Assembly: GCA_041497995.1 (NCBI GenBank)
Contig: JBGQHM010000042.1
Coordinates: 1-28,066 of the forward strand
Length of the DNA stretch: 28,066 bases
Source: DATKMS01 sp041497995
GTDB taxonomy: Bacteria; Desulfobacterota; Binatia; HRBIN30
Reading direction: 5' to 3'
Below, piece by piece: positions 7,663 through 16,350 of the stretch (the stretch's first letter is position 1; every line of letters begins with the position of its first letter). The position numbers were made by a program, and so were the translations under genes. The notes beneath the pieces are model-generated. The model ran no database searches, had not been told where the DNA came from, and worked only from the letters and a program-made list of their open reading frames with translations.

Positions 7663-8519
7663 TGCGCATCAAACGCTCGACCCTGGCGGGACGTTGGTAC
7701 GCCGCCGGCGAAGCGCGGTTGCGCGAGCAGGTCGATGACCTGCTGCGGGCAGTGCCGCCGGTGCCCGCCGTCGGGCCACTGGCAGGTCTGGTCGTGCCGC
7801 ACGCTGGTTACCAGTACTCCGGGCGCGCCGCCGCCGCCGGCTATACGTGTCTGTCGTCCTCGTCGTACGCTCGTGTGGTGATTCTCGCGCCGAGCCACTT
7901 CGGCAGCTTTCAGGGCGCCGCATTGTTGGACGTCGACGGTTTCGAGACGCCGCTGGGCACGATCGCCGTCGACCGCGATGCGTTGGCGACGTTGCTGCAC
8001 CAGCCGTTGTTTGGCGAGGACGCTGCACCCTACCGCGACGAACATGCGCTCGAAATCCAGTTGCCCTTCCTGCAGCGGGTCCTGCCTGGTGTGCGCGTCG
8101 TGCCGGTGCTGCTCGGGGCGCTCGCCGAGGACGACTATGCCGCCGTCGCTGCCGCGCTCCGTCTGCTTGCCGCTGCGGACACTGTCTTTCTCGTCAGCTC
8201 GGACTTCGTGCACTACGGCCGGCGCTTCGATTACTTGCCGTTTCCTCCCGACGGCGCTGCGCCGGTCCGCGCGGGGCTCCGCGCCTTGGACCTGGGAGCG
8301 ATCGAGTACGTGTGCGCCGGCGATGCCGCCGGCTTTCGGCGCTACGTAGCAGAAACGGGCGCCACGATTTGCGGGCGTATGCCGATCAGCGTGTTTCTCA
8401 CGCTGCACACGCGGCACTCGCATGGCCAACTGCTCGCGTACTACACGTCACTCGACGTGACGCAGGACTACGAACACTGCGTCAGCTACGCCTGCATCGC
8501 GTTCCCCCGCGCCGACTGA
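7662..8519 (+). CDS. MEMO1-like / AmmeMemoRadiSam system protein B
   Basis: A 285-residue protein of the MEMO family, which shares its fold with non-haem iron dioxygenases of the LigB type. Metal-site residues known from human MEMO1 are conserved: H47 in VVPHAGYQYSG, H79 in LAPSHFG, and the cysteine in TICGRMP. Further family motifs are EHALEIQLPFL and SSDFVHYGRRFDY. The ATG at 7662 is chosen; a GTG at 7659 directly before it would add one residue. In many bacteria MEMO genes sit with an AMMECR1 homologue and a radical SAM gene. Neither partner is in this window; instead the overlapping upstream gene encodes a zinc ribbon. The biochemical function of bacterial MEMO proteins is unsettled. Confidence 0.92.
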   Translation: MRIKRSTLAGRWYAAGEARLREQVDDLLRAVPPVPAVGPLAGLVVPHAGYQYSGRAAAAGYTCLSSSSYARVVILAPSHFGSFQGAALLDVDGFETPLGTIAVDRDALATLLHQPLFGEDAAPYRDEHALEIQLPFLQRVLPGVRVVPVLLGALAEDDYAAVAAALRLLAAADTVFLVSSDFVHYGRRFDYLPFPPDGAAPVRAGLRALDLGAIEYVCAGDAAGFRRYVAETGATICGRMPISVFLTLHTRHSHGQLLAYYTSLDVTQDYEHCVSYACIAFPRAD

Positions 8520-8564
8520 GGCGCCGCCGCCTCTCGTCGTTTGTGGGATTCGCGCTGCGTTGCA

Positions 8565-8591
8565 TTGTCGCCCGGCGCTCGCTGGTATATA
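8565..8591 (+). promoter_or_regulatory. Possible promoter upstream of ptsP
   Basis: TATATA at 8586-8591, an AT island in a very GC-rich gap, lies 34 bases before the ptsP ATG. The nearest -35-like hexamer is TTGTCG at 8565-8570 with a short 15-base spacer. Only the AT-rich -10-like element is convincing. Confidence 0.3.
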
Positions 8592-8625
8592 AGCGCAACA
8601 GACTCGCCCGTTTCCCTCAGTAGGT

Positions 8626-11022
8626 ATGGCTGAACCCGCCAAACAGAGAGCCGTCTCCGGACGCGAGCCGCGCCGGCATCGAGGGCTGCGCCTGCTCGAG
8701 GACATCGGAACGATCATCGCTCACTCGTCTGACTTGCGTGCCAGCGTACAGGGGATCGTCGAAACGATCGCTGAGCACCTGTCGATGGAGGTGTGCTCCC
8801 TCTACGTGTACGACGCCGAGCGCCAGACGCTCAATCTGTTCGCGACGACCGGCCTCGACCCCAACTCTGTGGGCAGAGTCGCGATGGGCATCGACGAAGG
8901 ACTGACCGGCATCGTCATCCAGAAGTTGGAACCGGTCATGGCCGTCGATGCCATGGCCCACCCCCGCTACAAGTACTTTCCCGAGACGGGAGAGGAACGC
9001 TACCACTCGTTCTTGGGCGTTCCGGTGGTGGACCAACGCACCGCACGTGGTGTGCTGATCGTCCAGACCTCGCGTCGGCGCCGCTTTACGACCGAGGAAG
9101 TGCGGCTGCTGAAGGCAATCGCGGTACCTGTGGCCGGCATCTTGGCGCAGACCCGGCTGCATGCACGTCTCGAGACGCAAGAAAAAGAACACCTCTCGTA
9201 CCAGGAGCGCATGTCGGATGCGATCGACCGGCTGCGCGACTACGAAGGGCAGCCGGCTGGGCGCCCTGGCGCGCAGATCCGCCTCGTGGGGTTGGGGGCA
9301 TCACCCGGTTTCGGAGTTGGACGCGCGCATCTGGTGGCGTCGGAGCTCCGGTTCGACGATGTCTTGCGCGAGCGCCGCGGGCCCCTCAAGCGGGAGCTGA
9401 GCCGCTTGGCGGCCGCCATCAAGCGGTCCGTCGACGAGTTGGCGCGCACCAGGGACCGCATTCTGGAGAGCGTACCGGAAATCGACGCGGCAGTATTCGA
9501 CGCCCAGCAGTTGATGCTGCAGGACAACAGCTTCGTCACGCGCATTGAGGGACTGATTCGCGATGGCCTGCACGCCGAGGTGGCGCTGCAACAAACCGTC
9601 GAAGAGTTCACGGCGCAGTTCGCCGAGCTCGATGACCCCTACATGAAAGACCGCGCCGCCGACATCAAGGACATCGGGCAACGCGTGCTACGGCAGCTGC
9701 TCGGCGTCGGCGAGCGGCGCGGGCCGTCGAGCGACGCGGTGGTGCTGGTCGCCTCCAATATCGCACTGTCCGACCTCGCCCTCGTCCAGCAGGAGAACCT
9801 CAAGGCCGTGGTGCTGGCGAGTGGCGGTGTGACCTCACACGCATCGATCCTCGCCAAGTCGATGGAGATTCCGACCATCGTTGGTGTTGAGCATGCAGAG
9901 GATGCGATCCGCGAGGGCGACGAACTGGTCGTCGACGGCAACGCCGGTATCGTCTTCGTCAACCCGACGCCCGAGATCCTGCGCGAGTACGATCGCCTGG
10001 CGCGCGAGTACCGCGCCTTCAATCGCGACCTCGAGACGCTGCGCGACCTCCCGGCGGAGACGTTGGACGGGCACCGCGTGTCGCTGTCGGCCAACATTGG
10101 GTTGCTGGGCGACATGCACCTGGCGCGCTTGCACGGCGCGGAGGCGATCGGGCTGTATCGCACCGAAGTGCCGTTCCTCTCGCACCGCGACTTCCTGACG
10201 GAAGATGAGCAGGTCGACCTGTACCGGCGTGTGGTCGAAGGGATGGGTGGGCAGCCTGTGACCATCCGGACCCTGGATCTCGGCGCGGACAAGTACCCGC
10301 GCTATCTGAAAGTGCCGCGCGAGGAGAACCCGTTCCTGGGCTGGCGGTCGATCCGCATCTCCTTGGAGCTCCCCGAGATCTTCAAAGTGCAACTGCGGGC
10401 GATCCTGCGCGCCAGCGTTGTGGGGTCGGTGCGCATCATGTTCCCGATGATCTCCAGCTTGGAAGAGATCCGGCGCGTGAAAGAGTTGCTCGCGGAGGCG
10501 CAGGACGAGTTGAGCGCTGAGGGCTACGCGTTTGACGCGAACCCGACCATCGGGATGATGCTCGAAGTGCCATCCGCCGTGTGCCTGGCGCCGCACCTCA
10601 TTCAGGAAGTGGATTTCTTCAGCGTCGGGACCAACGACCTCATCCAGTACGTGCTGGCGGTCGATCGCAACAACCGCAAAGTGGCGGGGCTGTACGAGCC
10701 GCTGCATCCCGCGGTGATCCGGTTCATGGCGCAGGCAGTGGCCGCCGCGAAGCAGGCGGGCAAGCGGGTGTCGATTTGCGGTGAAATGGCCGCCGACCCG
10801 GTGTGCACGCTCCTGCTTGTCGGGCTGGGGTTCGACGAGCTGAGCATGGGGCCGTTCTTCATCCCGGTGATCAAGCGCCTGATCCGGGCATTGGACTACC
10901 AGGCGGCCCAGAGCTTGGCCGAGCAAGTGATCAGGCTGCCCACGGTCCGCGAGGTCAAGAGCCTCATGTTTGAAGCGATGCGCGATTTGGGCGTCATCGA
11001 CATCATGGAGATGTACCACTGA
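8626..11022 (+). CDS. ptsP: Phosphoenolpyruvate-protein phosphotransferase PtsP (enzyme I Ntr) with GAF domain
   Basis: First enzyme of the nitrogen-related phosphotransferase system: it autophosphorylates from PEP and passes phosphate to an NPr-type carrier, a regulatory rather than sugar-transport route. The 798-residue product has the NtrC/NifA-like GAF domain at about 15-175, a linker helix, then the enzyme I N-terminal domain starting at GLGASPGFGVGRAH. The phospho-histidine is H405 in ASGGVTSHASILAKS. The PEP-binding barrel has RTEVPFL, the ..SVGTNDLIQYVLAVDRNN signature and the acid/base C718 in SICGEMAADP. All key residues are intact. No HPr/NPr or EIIA gene lies in the window, so the partners are elsewhere. 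A TCAGC-type hairpin element follows the stop immediately. Confidence 0.96.
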   Translation: MAEPAKQRAVSGREPRRHRGLRLLEDIGTIIAHSSDLRASVQGIVETIAEHLSMEVCSLYVYDAERQTLNLFATTGLDPNSVGRVAMGIDEGLTGIVIQKLEPVMAVDAMAHPRYKYFPETGEERYHSFLGVPVVDQRTARGVLIVQTSRRRRFTTEEVRLLKAIAVPVAGILAQTRLHARLETQEKEHLSYQERMSDAIDRLRDYEGQPAGRPGAQIRLVGLGASPGFGVGRAHLVASELRFDDVLRERRGPLKRELSRLAAAIKRSVDELARTRDRILESVPEIDAAVFDAQQLMLQDNSFVTRIEGLIRDGLHAEVALQQTVEEFTAQFAELDDPYMKDRAADIKDIGQRVLRQLLGVGERRGPSSDAVVLVASNIALSDLALVQQENLKAVVLASGGVTSHASILAKSMEIPTIVGVEHAEDAIREGDELVVDGNAGIVFVNPTPEILREYDRLAREYRAFNRDLETLRDLPAETLDGHRVSLSANIGLLGDMHLARLHGAEAIGLYRTEVPFLSHRDFLTEDEQVDLYRRVVEGMGGQPVTIRTLDLGADKYPRYLKVPREENPFLGWRSIRISLELPEIFKVQLRAILRASVVGSVRIMFPMISSLEEIRRVKELLAEAQDELSAEGYAFDANPTIGMMLEVPSAVCLAPHLIQEVDFFSVGTNDLIQYVLAVDRNNRKVAGLYEPLHPAVIRFMAQAVAAAKQAGKRVSICGEMAADPVCTLLLVGLGFDELSMGPFFIPVIKRLIRALDYQAAQSLAEQVIRLPTVREVKSLMFEAMRDLGVIDIMEMYH

Positions 11023-11023
11023 C

Positions 11024-11112
11024 GCCAGCCGTCAGCGATCAGCAGTCAGCCATCAGCCGATCCGGCAAAGCGAGGGGTTTCTGGCTGAATGCTGATGGCT
11101 GATTGCTGACCG
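11024..11112. repeat. Intergenic inverted repeat built of TCAGC heptamers, second copy
   Basis: The left arm (11024-11058) is a series of CAGCCNTCAGC units and the right arm (11083-11112) is the complementary GGCTGA/GCTGAT series with about 24 bases in between. It starts directly after the ptsP stop. It is the same family as 1977-2090 but with a different loop, which points to a dispersed element whose arms, not loop, are conserved. Confidence 0.75.
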
Positions 11113-11191
11113 CTTCATTGTCTGGACAAGCTCCGCCGCTTCGCATAGAAGACCGCCGAGTCTGAATCGGCACGTAGCAGGAGGGAGTCGG

Positions 11192-11692
11192 GTGGCGCGA
11201 AACGGGATGGGGAGCGCGCAACGCCCCGCGATGCCGCTGGTGGTAACGCTGTTGCTGGTGTTGCCGGCGGTCGCGTTGGCGCAGCCGGCCAGTAAGGCGG
11301 AGGCCAGGGCGAAGGCGGGCAAACCGGCCGAAGTGACGCAGGAGCTCAACGCGGTGGCCGAGGCGCAGCGCTCCCTCGCCGTGTCGCTGTCGGAGCTGCG
11401 CGACCAGTTGAAGGACCTGCAACGCGCCGTCGGCGAGGGCCGCGACCAAGTGCAGACCACCCACGACTCCCTGCAAGGAGCCATCGAGCAGATCAAGGGC
11501 ATGCGTGAGGAAGTGCGTGGGTTGTACGTGGAGAGTAGCGGACTCAAGGGCGACATTGCCGCGCTCGGCAAACAGGTCGAAGGCCTCGATGGGAGCCTGG
11601 CCAGCTTTCGGCTCAGCGCCGGGATCGTCGTCGCGGTGGTGATCGTCTTGCAAATCGTGCTGGTTGGGCTGATGTTCCGTGGGCGAGGGTGA
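11192..11692 (+). CDS. Exported coiled-coil protein with C-terminal membrane anchor
   Basis: The 166-residue product starts at a GTG preceded by a good ribosome site (AGGAGGG at 11179-11185). Residues 1-30 form a signal peptide (LVVTLLLVLPAVALAQP). Residues 45-140 are a long heptad-rich coiled coil (LSELRDQLKDLQRAVGEG, QLQGAIEQIKGMREEV-like, LGKQVEGLDGSL). Residues 145-162 are a hydrophobic anchor ending in MFRGRG. The layout suggests a periplasmic coiled coil held in the inner membrane by its C-terminus. I do not recognise a named family. The stop lies four bases before the start of the next gene, so the two are probably translated together. Confidence 0.8.
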   Translation: MARNGMGSAQRPAMPLVVTLLLVLPAVALAQPASKAEARAKAGKPAEVTQELNAVAEAQRSLAVSLSELRDQLKDLQRAVGEGRDQVQTTHDSLQGAIEQIKGMREEVRGLYVESSGLKGDIAALGKQVEGLDGSLASFRLSAGIVVAVVIVLQIVLVGLMFRGRG

Positions 11693-11696
11693 ATCC

Positions 11697-12197
11697 ATGA
11701 GTCAGAGGTTCGGAGCGCTGCGGCGATCTGCCGAGATGGTGGTAGGTCTCGTGCTGCTGGGTGTGTGCCTCGCGAGTGGCGCCGCGGCGCAAACTGACAA
11801 GACGCCGTCGGCGTCGTCCGGCCCCGAGGAGGTGGTGACCCGCTACCTCGAAGCGCTCAAAGCGGGAAACTTTCCCGCCGCGTACGATCAGATCTCCAAG
11901 GAGATGGCCCAGAGCAAGGATCGCGACGCGTGGGCGAAGGAGCAGCAATGGACGATGCAAATGTCCGACGCCAAAATCTTCAGCTACAAGATCTATCCGG
12001 GTAAAGTCGAAGGCGACGTTGCCCGTGTCCCGAACATTCTGAGCTCCCAAGATAAGTTTCTGAATCAGCTCGGCGTCGGCGAACACGAGTTGTATACGCT
12101 CATCCGGGAAGGCGGGCGCTGGAAGATTGATCGGCAAGTGCTGTTGGACAAGGCCGACCAGGCCAAGTGGTTTCCACCGGAGGCGCGCGAGAAGTAA
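11697..12197 (+). CDS. Exported NTF2-like (DUF4878-type) protein
   Basis: From the ATG at 11697 the product is 166 residues. An in-frame upstream start at 11679 would overlap the preceding gene. A signal peptide (VVGLVLLGVCLASGAAAQ) is followed by a short linker and an NTF2-like fold: PEEVVTRYLEALKAGNFPAAYDQISKEM is the typical helix-turn-helix that opens DUF4878/lumazine-binding-like domains, and LYTLIREGGRWKIDRQVL is the closing strand pair. Such domains are usually non-enzymatic ligand or protein binding modules in the periplasm. It follows the coiled-coil gene by four bases and precedes the Ycf48-like lipoprotein by about 95 bases, in which a new promoter is predicted. Confidence 0.82.
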   Translation: MSQRFGALRRSAEMVVGLVLLGVCLASGAAAQTDKTPSASSGPEEVVTRYLEALKAGNFPAAYDQISKEMAQSKDRDAWAKEQQWTMQMSDAKIFSYKIYPGKVEGDVARVPNILSSQDKFLNQLGVGEHELYTLIREGGRWKIDRQVLLDKADQAKWFPPEAREK

Positions 12198-12211
12198 GCG
12201 CGGGTGAGCGC

Positions 12212-12241
12212 TTGACACTCAGGGCAGAGAGTCTGTACAGC
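12212..12241 (+). promoter_or_regulatory. Predicted sigma70-type promoter for the Ycf48-like/RND pair
   Basis: A perfect TTGACA at 12212-12217 is followed after 18 bases by TACAGC (12236-12241), a partial -10. It lies about 50 bases before the lipoprotein ATG. The leader downstream can form either GGGG(12242-12245)/CCCC(12249-12252) or GCCCC/GGGGC (12248-12252 with 12259-12263), which exclude each other. Confidence 0.45.
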
Positions 12242-12292
12242 GGGGACGCCCCATAGCAGGGGCTCAGTAACGGATATCCTGAGGGAGGGATC

Positions 12293-13357
12293 ATGCGGGT
12301 TCTGCGGGGCGTGCATGGAGTACTGGGTCTAGCGACGATTGCGCTCGTGGCCGGTTGCCACAAGGAAGTCGAGGACGTGCCGCTGCTGAAGCGCACGATC
12401 AGCATTTCCGACCGCTTCTTCGATGTGCAGGCGATCGATGCCGAGAAGGCCATCGTCGTTGGCTACAGTGGAAAGATTCTCCTAACGACCGATGGTGGGT
12501 TTACGTGGGCGCCGTCGGATTCCGGGACGAAGAGCGCACTCTATCGGGTGCGCTTCGTCGACCCCGAGACCGGGTGGATCTCGGGACAAGAAGGGCTGAT
12601 CCTCCACACCACCGATGGCGGCAAGACGTGGCAGCGCCAGAAGAGCGGCACGACGGTCTACCTCTTCTCGCTCTCCTTCATCGATCGCAATCGCGGCTGG
12701 GCGATCGGCGACAAGTCCATCCTCCTGCAGACCACCGACGGCGGCGCGAATTGGGCCCTGCACAAGATCACCACTGCGGCGCAGAAGGAAGTCAGCGCGG
12801 AAGAAGCGATCGCGTCGGCCGACCCGGTCCTCTACGACGTGCAGTTCGTCGATGCCAACAACGGCTGGGTCGTCGGTGAGTTCGGCAAAATCTATCACAC
12901 CTCGGATGGCGGGCAGACCTGGACCGAGCAGCAATTGAGCTTGATTGGTGCCGAGGTTGTCGACGCCCTCGACCTGCCGACGTTCTTCGGTGTGCGCTTC
13001 TCCGATCCGCAGAACGGGTTGGCGGCTGGTTTGGACGGCAAGATCGCGCGCACCAGCAACGCGGGCACCTCGTGGAAGTTCGAGAAGATGAAGCTCGACT
13101 ATCCGATCGTCGATCCACTGTATATGCCACAGCTGTTCCCCGACGGCACCGGGTGGGCGACCGGCGCTGCCGGTGAAGTCGTGCACCTCGAAACGCCCGG
13201 TGGCGAATGGCAGCGCGCCAAGCTCGGCATGGAAGTCATCACCTGGCTGCGCGGCATGTATTGGCTCGATCGCGACAACGCCTGGATTGTCGGTGGGCTG
13301 GGCCTGATCCTGCACACCAAGGATGGCGGGAAAACGTGGATCCCCTCGCTCGGATAG
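12293..13357 (+). CDS. Ycf48/HCF136-like beta-propeller lipoprotein
   Basis: The 354-residue product has a lipoprotein signal ending in LVAGC with C22 as the lipidated residue. The mature protein carries six TDGG-x-TW type repeats (TTDGGFTW, TTDGGKTW, TTDGGANW, TSDGGQTW, TSNAGTSW, TKDGGKTW), the sialidase/BNR-like blades of the Ycf48 photosystem assembly family. There are no photosynthesis genes here. In non-photosynthetic proteobacteria such proteins are often encoded beside MMPL/RND exporters, as here, where the exporter starts 27 bases after the stop. The ribosome site is a purine run (GAGGGAGGGA) just before the ATG. It is likely a periplasmic partner or assembly factor of the exporter; this is inferred from linkage. 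Confidence 0.92.
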   Translation: MRVLRGVHGVLGLATIALVAGCHKEVEDVPLLKRTISISDRFFDVQAIDAEKAIVVGYSGKILLTTDGGFTWAPSDSGTKSALYRVRFVDPETGWISGQEGLILHTTDGGKTWQRQKSGTTVYLFSLSFIDRNRGWAIGDKSILLQTTDGGANWALHKITTAAQKEVSAEEAIASADPVLYDVQFVDANNGWVVGEFGKIYHTSDGGQTWTEQQLSLIGAEVVDALDLPTFFGVRFSDPQNGLAAGLDGKIARTSNAGTSWKFEKMKLDYPIVDPLYMPQLFPDGTGWATGAAGEVVHLETPGGEWQRAKLGMEVITWLRGMYWLDRDNAWIVGGLGLILHTKDGGKTWIPSLG

Positions 13358-13384
13358 TGCTGGGGTGAACGCAAGGAGGATGTG

Positions 13385-16078
13385 ATGGCCCTCGACTACG
13401 AGGTTCCACGGGATAAACGCCTACTGTACTGGCTCGGCGACAAGCTCATCGACTACCGACATCCGGTCTCCATCGTCGTCCTTCTGGTCACCGCGCTCTT
13501 CGCCTACTGGGGCTTCCAGCTGTCGCTGGTCACCAGTTTCGGCGACCTGCTGCCGCAGGATCATCAGTACATCAAGATCCACAACCGCTACTCGGGCACC
13601 TTCGGCGGTGCCAATAACATCAACGTGATGATCGAGGTGAAGGACGGCAATATCTTCACCGTGGAGACACTGAACAAGATCTGGAAGATGACCGAGGGCC
13701 TCGACCGCGTCTACGGCGTCAACCACAACCAGATCGACTCGATCGCGCACCGCACCGTGCGCTATCTGAAAGTGGCGGCCGGCGGCACGATGCGCGCGCA
13801 ACCGGTGATGCTCGAGCCCGTGAAAACGCCCGAGGAAGCCGCCAACATCCGGCGCATCGTCCACAACGCCGAGAACATTTATGGGTTGCTGGTCTCGCTC
13901 GACGACAAGGCCGCGTTGATCCGCGCCAACTTCATCGAAGGAAAACTCGACTACAAACGCATCTTCACCGAAGTGAACGAGAACCTCGTCGAGCCGTTCA
14001 CCGACAGCAATACCCAGGTCTCGGTCGCCGGCGAGCCCCGCCTCTATGGCTGGGTCTACCACTATGCCGGTGACGTCTTCTTCATCTTGGTGGTGACCTA
14101 CTGCATCGAGTGGGTCTTGCGCTGGATGTACTTCCACGACTGGCGCGGCGCCCTGCGGCCGACCATCACCGGCTTGATCGCCGCGTTCTGGGGCCTGGGC
14201 TTCATCCATCTCATCGGCTTTGCTCTGGACCCGCTGATGCTGGTGATGCCGTTCCTCATAACGGCGCGTGCTGTGAGCCATGCCATCCAGATGCACGATC
14301 GCTACTACGAAGAGTTCGAGAAGAGCGGCTGGCACAAGCGGCGCGCCATCGTCGCCTCCTTCGGCGAGCTCTTCGTGCCGACCCTGTCGGGGATCAGCAC
14401 GGACGCCTTCGGTGTCTTGGTCATTTTGCTGGTGCCGGTGATCATGCTGCAGAAGCTGGCGATCACGGCGTCATGGTGGATTCTCGCGATCACCATTTCG
14501 GAAATGGCGCTCAACCCGATCGTGTACTACTACCTCAAGGCGCCGGAGCCGGAGCTCGTGGTGCTGCGCGAGCGCGGTGGCTTCCGGCTGGGCATCAACT
14601 GGTTCGTCCGCAGGTTGCTCACCCCGACGGGTAAGACGGTGACGGTTGCCGCGTGGCTCGTCGTGACCGTAGTGGCGCTCTACTTCGTACGCGGCCTGAC
14701 GATTGGCGACGCGACGTCGGCGTCGCCGCTGCTCTGGTTGGATTCGCCGTACAACGTGTCGCACAAGCAGATTCAGGACAAGTTCGGCGGTGTCGAGCCG
14801 CTCATTGTGGTCGCCGAGGGCTACGACAAGGACGCCATGAAAGATCCGGGCGCGCTACGCGCCATGGAGCGCTTCCAGCGCTACCTGGAGCGCGATCCAT
14901 CGGTAGGGTACAGCTTCTCCCTGGCCGACATCATCCGCGCGGTGAACATGGTGTTCCACGAGTTGGAACCCAAGTGGGGTGTCATCCCCGACAACTGGGT
15001 GGATGTCGGCGGACTGTTCTTCATCTACTTCTCCGGGTCCCCACCAACCGAGACCGCCAAGTACGTCGATCCGAGCTACACCACGGCGCACGTGACCTTC
15101 TTCTGCAAGGACCACAAAGGCGAGAACATCCGGCGCATCATCAAAGAGTGCAAGGAGTTCATCTCCGGCACCCAGATCGAAGAGCTGGGCATCACGCTGA
15201 CCGGTCAGGACGATGCCGTGGTGATCAAGACGGTCGCGGCGGAGCCGGTGTGGGAGAAGGCGGGACCATCGTGGGTGGTCGGCAGCCAAGCCTCAGGCGA
15301 TATGCCGTTCAAACCGGGCGACCGCGTGGTCGCGGTGGGCAAGACGCTCGTGAAGAACGAAGCCGAGTTCCGCAATGCGCTGACGGCGGAGGCGGGTCAT
15401 ACCACGTTGCTCGACTTCAAAATCGAACGCGGCGGACAGAGCATCGAGAGCACGGTCGGCGCGCCGTGGAAGGCCGTATTCAAGCTGGCCGGCGGCCTCA
15501 TCGGTACCCTGGCGGCGGCCAACGAAGAGCTGGTGAAGAACGACGCGCTGATGAACTTCCTCGGCTTCTTTACCATGTGGATGATCATGCTGTTCACCTA
15601 CCGGTCGTTCGCTGCCGGTCTGTACCTGCTGGCGCCGCTGCTGCTGTCCAACGTCATGGTCAACGCGTACATGGCCGTCAGCGACATCGGCGTGAACATC
15701 CATACGCTGCCATTGGTCACCGTCGGACTGGGCTTCGGCATCGACTACGGCCTGTACATCGTCAGCCGCACGATCGAAGAGATCCGCATCCGCGGCGACC
15801 TCGAGGACTCCGTGCGTGAGGCGCTGGAGACGTCGGGGAAGGCGGTGACCTTCACCGCGGTCACCATGGTCATCAGTACCGTTTTCTGGACCACGTCGAA
15901 CATCCGCTTCAACGCCGAGATGGGCTTGCTGCTCGCCATCTGGATGGCGGTCAGCTACGTCGGCTCGCAGACATTGACCCCGGTGTTGATCGTCCTTTTC
16001 AAGCCGCGCTTCATCATGAAGGAAGCCAACCGCGCGCCAGTCATGACCACCATGGCGGCACAAAGCGCTGCGAGGTGA
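13385..16078 (+). CDS. MMPL/RND-superfamily exporter with a PDZ-like periplasmic insert
   Basis: An 897-residue inner-membrane transporter of the MMPL/HpnN-like branch of the RND superfamily, driven by proton flow and typically moving lipids or hydrophobic molecules. The ATG at 13385 is placed four bases after an AAGGAGGA site. The protein has two halves, each with one helix, a large periplasmic loop and five further helices. The GIDYGLYIVSRTIEE motif at about residues 785-800 and the SVTF-like AVTFTAVTMVISTVFW region are diagnostic. Between about 628 and 690, in the second periplasmic loop, PFKPGDRVVAVGKTLVKNEA followed by a strand-rich stretch looks like a PDZ-like peptide or protein-binding module. 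That is unusual for the family. The gene is paired with the Ycf48-like lipoprotein upstream and a 61-residue membrane protein three bases downstream. Confidence 0.93.
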   Translation: MALDYEVPRDKRLLYWLGDKLIDYRHPVSIVVLLVTALFAYWGFQLSLVTSFGDLLPQDHQYIKIHNRYSGTFGGANNINVMIEVKDGNIFTVETLNKIWKMTEGLDRVYGVNHNQIDSIAHRTVRYLKVAAGGTMRAQPVMLEPVKTPEEAANIRRIVHNAENIYGLLVSLDDKAALIRANFIEGKLDYKRIFTEVNENLVEPFTDSNTQVSVAGEPRLYGWVYHYAGDVFFILVVTYCIEWVLRWMYFHDWRGALRPTITGLIAAFWGLGFIHLIGFALDPLMLVMPFLITARAVSHAIQMHDRYYEEFEKSGWHKRRAIVASFGELFVPTLSGISTDAFGVLVILLVPVIMLQKLAITASWWILAITISEMALNPIVYYYLKAPEPELVVLRERGGFRLGINWFVRRLLTPTGKTVTVAAWLVVTVVALYFVRGLTIGDATSASPLLWLDSPYNVSHKQIQDKFGGVEPLIVVAEGYDKDAMKDPGALRAMERFQRYLERDPSVGYSFSLADIIRAVNMVFHELEPKWGVIPDNWVDVGGLFFIYFSGSPPTETAKYVDPSYTTAHVTFFCKDHKGENIRRIIKECKEFISGTQIEELGITLTGQDDAVVIKTVAAEPVWEKAGPSWVVGSQASGDMPFKPGDRVVAVGKTLVKNEAEFRNALTAEAGHTTLLDFKIERGGQSIESTVGAPWKAVFKLAGGLIGTLAAANEELVKNDALMNFLGFFTMWMIMLFTYRSFAAGLYLLAPLLLSNVMVNAYMAVSDIGVNIHTLPLVTVGLGFGIDYGLYIVSRTIEEIRIRGDLEDSVREALETSGKAVTFTAVTMVISTVFWTTSNIRFNAEMGLLLAIWMAVSYVGSQTLTPVLIVLFKPRFIMKEANRAPVMTTMAAQSAAR

Positions 16079-16081
16079 GCC

Positions 16082-16267
16082 ATGCATCTGGGAATGTGGA
16101 ACTCTATCGCCATCGTGCTCGGCTTCAGCTTCGTCGTGATCTTCCTCGACGAGTACGTCGTCAAGCCGTGGCGGCACCGTAAGTGGGAACGCAAGGCGGC
16201 GTCCGGCGACAAGGAGGCACAGCGCCTGCTGGACATGGCACGCTCCGCGAAAGTGTCTGAAGAGTGA
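16082..16267 (+). CDS. Small single-span membrane protein
   Basis: The 61-residue product starts three bases after the exporter stop behind an AGGTGA site. Residues 5-25 form one membrane helix (MWNSIAIVLGFSFVVIFLDE), followed by a basic, then mixed-charge cytoplasmic tail (KPWRHRKWERK, GDKEAQRLLDMA). No known family is recognised. Its tight coupling to the exporter suggests an accessory subunit or stabilising mini-protein, an inference from position only. Confidence 0.75.
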   Translation: MHLGMWNSIAIVLGFSFVVIFLDEYVVKPWRHRKWERKAASGDKEAQRLLDMARSAKVSEE

Positions 16268-16270
16268 GGA

Positions 16271-16344
16271 CGTGTTCTTGCTCGTGTTCGTGGGCGTCGT
16301 AAGCATCTGAGCGCTCCGCGGGCACGAACACGAGCACGAACACG
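16271..16344. repeat. Intergenic inverted repeat of the CGTGTTCGTGCTCG type, copy 1
   Basis: The arms are 16271-16292 and 16323-16344, 22 bases each, with one mismatch, built of CGTGTTC/CTCGTG units. The loop is 30 bases. Related elements are at 19665-19722 and 23075-23140. The right arm ends seven bases before the ATG at 16351, so it covers the expected ribosome-binding region of that gene. Confidence 0.8.
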
Positions 16345-16350
16345 CGCACG

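Noticed and set aside
9835..11019. 394-codon open frame antisense to ptsP
   Set aside because: It mirrors a strongly conserved gene and is rich in His/Arg/Gln/Asp, the usual antisense shadow in GC-rich coding DNA.
15293..16306. 337-codon open frame antisense to the MMPL exporter
   Set aside because: Shadow of the exporter; composition dominated by Asp/His/Arg/Gln with no recognisable domain.
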